Position numbers and translations under genes: made by a program
Notes under the pieces: generated by a model
What the model was told of the DNA's origin: nothing
The model's input: the letters and a program-made list of their open reading frames with translations, nothing else
The model's database searches: none
In this document: one piece after another, positions 23,101 to 35,100 of the stretch
How the letters are laid out: each line of letters starts with the position of its first letter
How positions within the stretch are numbered: position 1 is the first letter of the stretch
Assembly: GCA_000469685.2 (NCBI GenBank)
Contig: LS997565.1
Coordinates: 27,028,645-27,092,644, forward strand
Source of the DNA: Haemonchus contortus
Lineage: Eukaryota; Nematoda; Chromadorea; Rhabditida; Trichostrongylidae
Direction: 5' to 3'
Length of the DNA stretch: 64,000 nt

Positions 23101-26100
23101 TGAGGTGACGGCGGTGGCATAGAAAGGGTACTGGATGATGCTCCGACACGTTCTAGTAATCCTTGAAATCCATACTGCAACTCACGACATGTATATCCAA
23201 CACGACATCATTGCAGAATGCACCCCACACCATAGACTTCCTCCACCGAAATTGCGACGGCTGAAGTAGACTGGTTCCTTTCTCAAGTCGCGTCAGTACC
23301 CCTTGTTTCCGTCAGGACCGTCCAGATTGAATTTCTTTTCATCCGAAAAGACGACCTGAGTAGGAATTATTCAGCTCTATGGTGAGATTTCGATGCAGAT
23401 CTACCTTTGCCCAATCTCTCCCTAGGTTCATCTTTGCAAATCCGAGTCGAGCCTCTTTGTGACGATCGGTGATTCGTGGCACCTTCTCCATTGCTTGCCT
23501 GGTGATGTTCTCGCATCTTCTCACTGCTCTCCAGACTGTAGTTTTCGACACAGAGAGGTTTAATTCCGATCGGATCTGGTTCAAGGAGGACGTACTGTTT
23601 GGAAACAGTCCTCAGAATCTTCTGCTCGTCACGGGCAGTAATCTTTCATGGGTGTCCACAGTCGGCGTTATATCTAGGGACATCAGGGCTCTCCATAAAA
23701 CTTTGAATGAACTAAGGGGATTTCCCTGTTTGCCTAGAGATGGATCGAGTACTGCGCCCACCTTTATGATGAGCCTTCTCATCAGAGGAAAGCAGATGAC
23801 CACGAGCCACGTTGACAGCCAGCTTTAGAGATGCATTTGCTACACATGCTTACCTTTATAGGTATCTTCAAACACAAAATTTCCTCTCTTCCATGAATAA
23901 TTGTTCACTTTCTCAGGGTGACCTTATAATTATGAAACGGTGCAAAAACCGATAAACTGCAGCTGCGGCTAAAAAACGGAAACCTAGGTTATTCGTGCTG
24001 GGGAATCCGTTCATGATGCTAGAAAAAATCCTTAATGATTGCTTTTTTCGAAAGTGCAAAATTTGAGGGTGACCTTATAATTATGAAACGCACTGTATAA
24101 ATCATGTTTTGATCATATGTAGTTTCGAGTATCAATGAGCAGCCATGGGATTAGAACCCAAACCTTGTACTAACGTACATAACTCTGATCGCGAAGGCGT
24201 CGAAGTCGATTATACTACAAGGTTAGCGAGAAAGGTAACAAACAATTGCAAAGACGTAGCAGCGTTTATGATTGATCAGAAAATGAATGTCTGCGTCCAT
24301 GAAATGTAACTTGTAAAGATTGTGGGAGGAAATCAAGTGAAGTAATGTCTTGACTGCAAATAAGGTGTTCCTGTAAGTGCCCATCGTCGCCAGTTTTGCC
24401 CCATCTACTGAGAGGTTTCATTGCGTTGCTGCTCAGCGATTTCATGACTTTATCTACCAGCATACGCAAATCAACCGGACTAGTTCTTGATCAGCGAGCA
24501 GGCAAGTTTTCAAGTGGTACCAGCCGATGCCATGTTCAGCAGAAGATCATGTTTGACCACTGCATAACTCAAAAATACACTGCTCCAGATAAATATACAT
24601 GAGCCCATAAATTGCCCAAAAACTTGTAACTCTCGATTCTTGGAAAAATCTCCAATTGGACGATGTGACATGTATTAATCAAATTTCGCACATGACACCA
24701 GATTTCAAATCGGAAAGTGCTACGTTTTTTATCATCATTTTCTGAAGCTTTCGCCTTAACCTACTCCGCAAAAAGGTCCGTACACCCTATGTTTCCTTTG
24801 CGTCTTCTTATTTTCCCTTGTGTACTTGTTTCCTTGATGTGATGTTTTACTTTTCCAGGTAATGATTGAAGAAAAAGTACTGCCGGAATGTGATAGAGGT
24901 CAACCTTCCGAAAGCAGAGGCAAGGACCGTCTAAGCGACGAATCGCGCAGTTCAGGCGCTGCCACAAAAGATTTCTCAAGAACCTTGATGCTTAAGAAAC
25001 CAAATAGTCTACAGGACGTCCACCACTGCTACCGATTAGAGATAGGCAAAGCATTTCACAAGAAGCATCAAACCTGACAGGGGTATGCGCCAGAAATGAG
25101 TCAAATCCTCCCTCGAACTCGGTGTCTCAACAGTTACAGTTACAGGATACAGTTCGCGGGGGTGTCAAAGTCCAAGTTTGTCTTCGTCAAAAAAAGGGCA
25201 AGACCGTCTATGACGAAGAAACACCAGGAAAACCGAGTCGATTTGCAAAAAGACACATTCGATCCGAGTGGAGAAAGGTTGTTGATCCTTCTTGAGAATC
25301 TTTGTTCTTGGGGAATCTTTTGTTCGTTGGATGTTTTCTCTGTTGATTGTGTTTTCCGATGAAAAGAAGGTTAGTCGCAGAACAGACGGCAATCAATTAC
25401 TTTGGCACAATCATCACATCTCAGATGAGAGAAACTTGCCTCAAGACAGAAGTCCATGGGAGGAGACGGAATGGTCTGAGCAGCAATCACATTAGAAAGA
25501 CAACTGAAATCATGCTCCGTACCGGAAAATATGAATTCTAAGTCTATCGTGTTGCTATGGAGGCAACTATTCCCTGTTGGGTGTCAGAATCAGCAGTGAA
25601 ACTTTGTTGTCATGGACGATAAGGTCCGGATACATATCAGCTGCAGCACCCAAATGTGGTTTAGGCGTTACCAATTCGTCCCTCTGCTTCGGCCCGCGAA
25701 GAGTCTTGAACTAAATCCAACTGTAGAGGTTCATGATGAGAAAGATGTGCATCAATAATTGCCAATTTCGAGGAGTCAAAGTGCTCAAAGAAGCCATCAC
25801 AAAAGCATGGCGCCAAGTTGACGACAAGCTTATCGTCAATCTCTATGCAAGGATGGACCATCGCATCTTCCTACTTATTCGAAGGAATATAGGGCAATTA
25901 GATTACTAAATCTGTAATTTGTCATTTTTGCTGGCCTCTCGTTAATGAATTTATTGTTATGTAGATGGATGTATCATTTTTCGGGATGGGTCAGTGAGAA
26001 TTTCTCAAAAAAAGGAATACAAAAAACATAGCACTTTCTATTTGAAATTTGGTACTGAATGCAAACTCCGATTATTACTTGTAACAACTTTCAGTTAAAG

Positions 26101-29100
26101 ACTTTTCTAAAAACAGTGAGGGTTTTGAGTTTTATAGATATTCATGAGTGGACGTATATTTATGGCACATTCTGTAAGTATACTCTGCAGACGGCCCTGC
26201 GGTCACTTATATGCAGGAGTCCGATGAAAGCTTCAGGTGATTCAATGACCATAAACTAGCTATCACTTCAAATCCTCGACAGTGGATCTCTTATGTTTAT
26301 CTGTTAAATGTGAACCTGACACAACTTCCCTTGACTTCCCTGGTGTATTGCCCACACGGTTATTCTACATAGAGTGTCAAGGGGCTTTTTCCACTGAACT
26401 GAGTATGGAAGCTCCTCACTGCAATACTGATGAAGTCTGACAGTTTCTTTCGGTATCAAAGTGGTATGAAGACACGGAGTTCTCAAAACTCGCTACCAAC
26501 AAGCGGTATCCAACTCGAACTTAAATAGCTTTACCACACTTTTCATTTATTGCATATCATGAAAATAAAAACCTTTGGAATACATGGATGACTTTCGAAA
26601 GAGATCCGTGCAACATAACGTTTAGCTTAAGTTTTTGGCTGAAACACGTCTGAAAGGGAGGACGCAAGGATCCAGTCATTGACTGACTATTTCCAATCAG
26701 GTCAATTCGACGTTTTGCATAGGGACGTGATTTGAACTCCACATAGGATGTGCTCTTTTGATGTTGTCTATGCGTCGAAAGGTTCAACGATCTAACCTGC
26801 AATGCTAGGAGAGGATCCGTCATGAAAAGTTTTGCAACGTTCGGCTTGCATCCGATTAATCTGGCCAGCTCGTCCATGTATTCAATGTAATCGACATGAA
26901 AAACAGACTTTTAGATTTTTAGTATACATTGACGATGAAGACATGTAATATTTCTAATAAAAGTATTCTTTGGACTGTAGCGAGGATAATGATAATAAAA
27001 CACAACTAACTTGGATTGTATGCCTCGGACTTGCAACATAGCGAGCGTTCATCGCATCCCTTTTATCTCGGATGGACTTCTTCATCTAAAAGCTTGTATA
27101 CGAATGATCATTTTCATCGATATAAATCAATCAGCCTCGCAGCACATACCTCCGCAGGAGAGGGGATTCTTTGAGATCCGAAGAGGTTTTCGTAGAATAG
27201 TCTGGCTTGCATCTCTGATATCGGCATAATTGAGCCAAGAGGCTGAAAAACAACAAGAAAACGCCTTCCTAACATCTCTTAACATAAATTCTCTTCCTCC
27301 ACCATTCACATCAATCGGAGTGCATTTAACTGGGTTCCTATAATGAGGCGTTGTCTCAAATGTTCGAGCGAGCTGACTCGAACTGCTCTATACAGAGTTT
27401 CTCAGTTTCGGCGATTTTGTGAGATGTTTTTATTGTAAACGCTAAATAATTAGCTATTGCGGGCTTGACCGAGTTGGTTTTAACCAAGATTTCAATCTTC
27501 AAAATTAGGGTTCGACTTACAGTAGAGGTTTTGTGGAAAAGGGTGCTGTTGTGAAGATGGTCTCCGATCAAACACACCGAAAATCAATCATAGCATTGGA
27601 AAGATTCAAATCTTGCCTGAATGAGTCCTATGACGGCTAAACTGTTATGATCTGCAGTCTCAGTCGGGTACATAAACTCGTATAGATCGACGACGTTGTC
27701 TTGAACAGGGATCAGTTTCCCGTTTTCCACCATAGGGAAATGAAATTGAAAGCCAGTGGCAAATATGACCTGAAAAGGAACAGATTAAATGATCGGGAGT
27801 TCGGAGAAGCTCTTCTGCTGCTGAAGAAAATGTGGCTTATAGGTGCAGCCACGCATTCCAAGATAGGGACCGCAAAGTGGAAACATGGTGGCACAGATCT
27901 GCAACCCCTTTTCGGAGACTACCTTTAGCTTCAGTGAATTTGAACTATTATAACGGAAATTCTAAGGTTCTCAAGTGATGATTATAAGACAATTTTCATG
28001 CAAAACACCCAAAAAGCTACTGCACATGAACAAGGCTGAAACCTTGACAACTTATTTTGATTTCAAACACGTGCTTAGCAGAAGAGTATTCAAAGGGCAC
28101 CATAGTGGTTCATGGCTTTAATCATACTCTACTGACATCTACCATAGCGAATTACCTGAGCGGCTGAGTGCCTTCATGAGAGGCTTGCAGGTTTTACATA
28201 CACTAGCGCTCAAAAGTCTTCAGCCAAATGCTTCTTCAGTTGTACTTTTTAGTCGTAACTCCTTTCCTTCTTGATCTAGTCATGCAAAACTTTAATATGT
28301 GTAGCATGGGTGTATCGTGAATATTTGCCACTATAAACCTGCAATCTGATCATATTCCAGGTATCCCAATGAGCTTGAACTCGAAATCAACTGGAAATAT
28401 GAATGATGGCCTTTCTGGAATACGAGCGCGAATGCCGAACACAGAATAGAAGAACACTTATAAGGTGCGAATAGCTGCAGACATCAATAACTTTGCTTTG
28501 AGCAAAATCTGCTGCCGCAACAAACACCGTGCTCTAGTTATGCGGATATTGCTGCTTCGCAGTAAAGTGGTGTTGGATATTGTGAAATATGCTTAAGTTA
28601 AACATATCAAAATTCCGCACGATTTGCTTCACTAAGAAAAAAGTTATGAACGAAGAAGCGTAGGACCGTTTGGCCGAAGACTTTTGAGCACTACTGTTCG
28701 TTCGCACAACAACCGCGCATCTAGAGTGACTAACTTCGTCCACGTTTTCGACGCGTGATCCATCTTCGAAGGTTATGTAGTGTTCACCGAACTCAAGAAT
28801 GTTCGGCTTCACTCGTATAGTGCCACATGCAATACGATTTGGCAGTTCATCGTTTACGGTCGGATGAGCGCTGAAACAATTTGTTGAAACCGAAACTGGG
28901 AGGACAGTATTAACCCAACACCTGGGTACTACGCTGCAAAGCATGTGATATTGCAGGAATAAGGAAAGAATGGTCAACTACAGGCGTGAGGTCTGGATCC
29001 ATACCTGAAAACTCGATGACTCGGTTTCAAACCATAACGTTCATGATCGAAGCGTTTGTTCAATCTGCCTTCGACAATACTATTCACAATCCAATCCGGT

Positions 29101-32100
29101 GTTAGACCACGGATACATTCCAAGTATCTCCTGAAAACATTCCCACTTAATCTGGTTTCAAATCGGGTCATTCAACTTTTCACTCTCAAGAAGAAAACTT
29201 TCAATAGAGTCTGCTTCAATAAGATACAAAAACCAAAGTGATTAGCCATCCATTCCAGAAGGGTAATAGAAGAGGGAAGTTATGTAGTATTAACCGAACA
29301 GCAGCAGCCGCAGAGAAAATGTTGCTCTGCCATTTCTCTAATTATCGAAATAAGAAAGTCTTCTTTCCTACACCCTGGAAAAACGTTCCAAAACATAGCT
29401 CAGCATCGCCATATTCAAGGTTTTACACAGTTTTAAAGAAACTCCCGGAAGCGTTCAATTCTACAACTTCCCACGTGGAGAGATTAGCGTCCTCTTAAAA
29501 CTACAGCACTTTCATTTGGGAACTTAGTCATGTGTATTCAAACTGGAAAATGGAAAATTGGAGAACTCAATCACTTTTCCATTTTGAAAGAACAGAGGTA
29601 CTTTGGGCAAGAGTTTTGCAAGGTAAAATATTTCTTGTATATCATTCATTTACAATTCTTGGCACATTGTCATCCTTGCTCCACTACGCCAAGTCAGTAG
29701 TGGAAACAAAAGACAAAAGCGAACAAAAAAAAAATAATTTGCAACCCAAAAGTGCAGGGGTTAATCTTGGAGAGAGCGTTAGGTAAAACTGATTTTTTTT
29801 GTGGAAATCACGCAGCAGGTTACCTACCCTAGACTTCTGAAGTTTAAAAGATGAAAGCGACTTGTGAAACAATGCGCAAAATGTTGAAAAGGATTTGAGA
29901 ATCAGTTCGATTTCAGATCAAATCCGAACAACTTTCTGACTTGGTACCAGTTTGCTTTGGGATGAAGTTAAAACGGCCATTTGGAGTGCTCTCTGGAACA
30001 TACAAAGTTCTGCTGGTCTCAGACATTGATGTCTTACTTGCAGCCCGAAGTCTTCCTCATTTTAATTCTGCGTCCAATTAATCATAACGCTCATAAATGT
30101 TTTCGATTCCATTCTTATTCAGACTGCGCTTTTCTGATCTCATCTCCGTTCAAACAATTCATCTTACGTCTTTTGGATTGTAAAGCGGTTTTGTGATGGC
30201 CTCGAACTTCTGTGTAGAATGTATTCTAGACTTTTGTTAATAAACTGTTTTTGTCAACGTTACTCTGAGAACGACGTTCAATAAGACTTTTTTCACTTTT
30301 TTCGCTATAGTCGAAGTTTCAATGTGCGGAGGTGGTGTAGTGGCAAGTGGCGCCCTTCACACACGCAGGTCACGGGTTCAAATCCCGAACCGATACTAGC
30401 ATAGGCCATCGAAAGATTCCATTCCTCAGGGTAGTTTAATTGGTACCAGACTAAGGACCAGAGCACTGACTTGTTTATCGGCTACCAATGCATTGTATAG
30501 GCCGCATACGCATTCAATACGGCACTACGATTCAGAATGGAAGTGAATGCATTAGCGCACCCCCCAGACAGGATTATCAACGTCTCGGAAAAAATCCTTC
30601 AATAGAAGTCTCTTCAATTTGTACAGCCTAGCTTTGACCTTTTCATATCCTCCTCGCAAAACTCTTCGTGACTTCTCTACGTTTAGAAAAACTTTGTATG
30701 AGAGGTTAAGGTGCCTCGGTATCCCCGTCGACATTTTTAAGGAGAACCCTGATTGAATAGGCACATAAGTGAGAAGAGACTATATCAATACCATTATGAA
30801 GCAACTATCAATAGTGATTAAGTTCTGCCCTCTGTAATCCAAGTTGTTCCCACCTACAAATGAGAATTCACTTTTTTGTGTTGAGCTTCTTATTCAGATT
30901 TTACTGTCAGAAATGCTTATGTTCGTCACCTATAATCGTTGGGTGAATACCTAAGGTCGCACATCGACCGACCGTAATTCAGTCTCATTTTTATTGTTTT
31001 GGATAAAACCAGCCGCAGTGTGCCAGTGAAAAAAGTTTGGAGTGCAGTGAGTGAGTCCCGATCCGACTGCCTTCTTTCAAACCTAACGTCGCGAGCGCTG
31101 CTTTGAACAGAATTCCTTCAATTCGGGTAACAAATTCACCTGTTTAGTGCCAAATCGAATGGTTCGCCATAGTCGAATATACGATTACACACCCATGTCC
31201 CTCTTCGAGTCACTAAATAAACCTAAACGACATTCATTAAAAGACAAAATGTTTCAGGTTGAACAAATAATTTTGAGGGGCAAATCCTAGTTGAGGTTTG
31301 GACAGCTTCAAAAATTCATAGCAAATAACTAAATTACGATATAAAATAACGAGATATGATGATTGGAAAATAAAACTCCGGCGCGCTGGGAGAGGATGCG
31401 CTGGAGTCGTAACTATTAGTTGTTCGGAAAGGAGTGCGCGTTTGAGTTCAAAAATTTTTTCATTATATAAACGAAACTACACAAGATCAATTCAAAAGGT
31501 ACTCTCCATTACTATGAATGACTTGTTGCCTGCATTTACGCAAAGAATGGATTGTTCTTCTGGAAAACTCGGCCGGCTGCGAAACAAAGTAATTGGACAC
31601 CCTGAGTTGGACTTTTTCGCGGTTTTTGAATTTTCTCTCGGCCAAGGAGTGCTGCATTGACCGTAACAGATGGTCATCGGATTTAGTCAGGTCAGGGCTG
31701 TAAGGCGGATGAGGCAGGAATTCCCAACCCCTATTCCTCGATTTTTTTCCAAGGTGGTTTTCGCAACATGTGGACGAGCGTTGTCGAGGAGGAATTTTGT
31801 CGACGTCGTTTCGACACCTTGACGACGCAGTGCTTGTTCCACGCGGTTCAGCTAACCTTCGTAAGTATCCGCCGTAACCGTTTGACTCGAATTTAGAACT
31901 TCAAACGATACTCAACCTTTGCTGTTCCACCAAATACAGAGCCTTTCTGTATTTACCTTTCTGCCGTGTATATCCACTTTCGGAGTGGGTTTTGGAGTAT
32001 CACCGGCGTCTGACCACTGTCTTCGTGTTGTGTTGTCGAAGCAGATCCATTTTCTGTCTGATGATATAGTAGAGTTGAAAAAACCGCTGATCTTGGAGCG

Positions 32101-35100
32101 ATGAAAAAGAATTTCGACCTTCGCCACTTGTGTTGCCTGGTTTGCGTCGCTCAGCTGGTGCGGTACCCATTTTTCGCACCTGTTCGTCTTGCCAATTGTA
32201 AGCAAATGGTCATGGATGGTAGAGTTTGAGCAGCAACATGTGTTCACAGTTCTCGGGTGGTTTGGTGTGGATCCAATTTAATGACGGTCTTCAACACTTG
32301 GTTATCGACGAATTGAGGCCGACTTCCATGTCCTACGTCCTCGAAGCTTTCATTACCGTTTTTGAAACGCCGATACCATCGACGACACTGGCTTTCTGAC
32401 AGGGCTTCTTGACCGCATACTTCAAATATGGCACGATGGGATTCAGCAGCCGATTTTCCTTGCTTAAAGTTGTACCACATGCAAGCCCGCAAAGGAATTT
32501 TCGGGCACCAAAAATATATCAAAAGATGCGCAATGAAAATCTCTATTAGTGGACGGAACCGTTTTGGAGAATCTTTTATAGTAGGTGAAAAATGAATGGA
32601 CAAATTCAACGTGCATTCCTTTCCGAACAACCTAATACTACAAGCCCCCCACCTGCTTAATGTAATAGATCATTTAAAATAAAAAAAGATGTCACCTGTT
32701 TGGCTATTCTACTCAGTTCGACGGCTAGATCACCCCCAGAGTTGCCAGCACCGATGACTACGACCACTTTGTCTTCATATCCTAAACAGACGAAGGATCA
32801 AAATAAGGATCAACACCGGATTGGTAGTCTATTTTTGTACCACACCTTGAAAATGTTTCCCATAGCCAATGGATTTTCAATGGATTCCTTATATTCAATG
32901 CAAGCGCAACATCCTTCCAACTAGTTTTTGACTTTTTACCTGATGCAATTTGACTTTCAACTTTACTACGCTGGTATTCTAGTACCCGGAGAAGTTAATG
33001 TGATACTTCCGTTCTATAAATCCAAGACCTAAGGTTTCCACTCGGTACTTTTTTCGGAAGTATGAACGCGTATCGAAACTGAAAGCTGCAGATCTGATAA
33101 TCCCCTCTAGTAACTCCTCGGCCTCAGATCATGCCATAGCAACTGTATCTGCTGGAGTGAAATTAGCGACTTTTAAGACTCAAACGCGTCTGCCCCCACG
33201 CCTTTCCCTGAAGAACTACACATGAAAAACTCGTCTAAATACAGAAAATATTTCTAACTCTTTCGATTACATTTGAGTCAGATTTTGAGCCATTCAAATC
33301 TGCCCCACGCTTACATTGCACGAGTGAACGAGGAATGAATGAAAAATCGTAGAAACAGCAAAAAGCTGCGCAAGTTACCCTGCTGCTGATCCACTTTTAG
33401 AAGCTCGAACTTTCCACTGAAAAACCTACCAACATGACTTCTATAACTGTGCGAATGGATAATGCGCCCTTTGAAAGTGTTTTGGCCAGGCCAGGGCGTT
33501 GGCATACGTGGCAGGGCATGATGTCCACAGCACAAGAGCACAGCGTCGAACACGTCCGACTTTTTCGTTCCAGACCTTCAATGCAGTTATGGCAACCCCT
33601 TGGGAATGCTACTGAAGCAAATTTACTCACTGATCTTCGTAGGTGACAATCCATTGCATAGACTTTTCGTAGTCATTGGAACGTTCTATGTTTAGTACTT
33701 TGTGATTGAATTTGATATATTTTTTGAGGGAAAAATGATCAGCATACGATACAAGATATCTGAATTGATAAGCTATCACTATCAGCACAATGCTCGCAAG
33801 TCAGAAACTGGTTCCCATATCATTCAGAGCAGGCCCAACGCCTTTTAACAGACCCCACCTGTGCATTTCGGTGTTATGCATAAAATTTGCTACGGTTGGT
33901 TCTGGAGGGAAGTCCGAATAGGCTGTCATCTCCTTTGACGTGTTGATTACAGTTGTCTTCATAACGCACGAGTCTGCAAATAAACAATAGGAGCTAACGT
34001 AATCATTACAAGCACAGACTATACGAACGTTTCATCTCTCCAATCAGTATATAACTCCCCATATATTCCACATCAGAATTTCAACGCTTAAAGGCACGGT
34101 TCACGATAAAAAAAAAGGTTACTGAGTTCTTCTTTTAGGAATACTCAGCGTCCCCATGGGTGGTAGAATGGATCCTCTCGCTCCCACAATCTCGGCGCTC
34201 AAGGCATAGTGGAAGCCCCGTTGTTGCCGTAGTTCGCATTCCCGCCTCTCGATCGGGTCACCTTAGACGAGTGTCGAGACAATACAGATTGCTATTATTC
34301 GTTCTAGGACCTACTCACAACCAGCTAATCGCCAAGTGGTGAGGCGATGTTTTTCTCCCATTCTTTTTTCCTCTGTTATTCTTTTTGCTGCCGCGATCCT
34401 TTATTTAATTTCCTACTCTTGGAGGCTGAACGAGGTGAGCTACTTTTGCTGTTACTAGGGTTTTTTTGTTTATTCATGCTTATAAGTGACTGAATTTTTG
34501 CTTACCATTGTCTGTTATTCGCACCAGGACCCACACGCGCGCAGTGAAACACACTGTTTAGCTCGTCCGGACGCCCCACTCTTCTTCATTTTTCTTGTTT
34601 CATTCTCGTCCAGCCCCCTTTTTAACGGTTTTTGGATGCCTTTTTTCACTTTGGAAACACTGATGCACGCAGTTCCTTCACCTCAGTCGCACTAGTTTCG
34701 ATCTTGTCTTTCATTTTTCATCATAATCTCGATACCCAAAATTATCGTGAAGTGCGCCTTTAACGGAAAACGAGGGTTTTGATGAGCCCCAGATCAATTA
34801 ACTTTCAGAAGGAGCGTCTGGAGAAGCAGAAATACTAGCATTACAATGTCATTGTGTGGGCCAGAAAGGCACACGAACATTACTGCTATTGTATTAGGTT
34901 GATGTATAATTATTGCGAATTTGTTCATGGCCCGTTTACTCTCGATACAAATTGAATAATGATTTCAGGATTTTCATAGAAATAATCTTCTCGCTTCCAC
35001 CAACAGAAATGCGTCTCAAAAGGCATCTTCACATTTTCTACATTATGTTCTACTACTTCAAAAAAGGTTAGAAGGTGCCAGGGTCACTTCGCAATCTCAA

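Noticed and set aside
22726..23950. Two nested Tc1-like elements, one inserted in the other
   Set aside because: The inner repeats are not flanked by TA and there is only one transposase, so doubled ends of a single element explain the four motifs better.
26304..26486. An additional FMO exon between exons 13 and 14
   Set aside because: Exon 13 joins exon 14 directly in frame and matches the continuous family pattern; no residues are missing.
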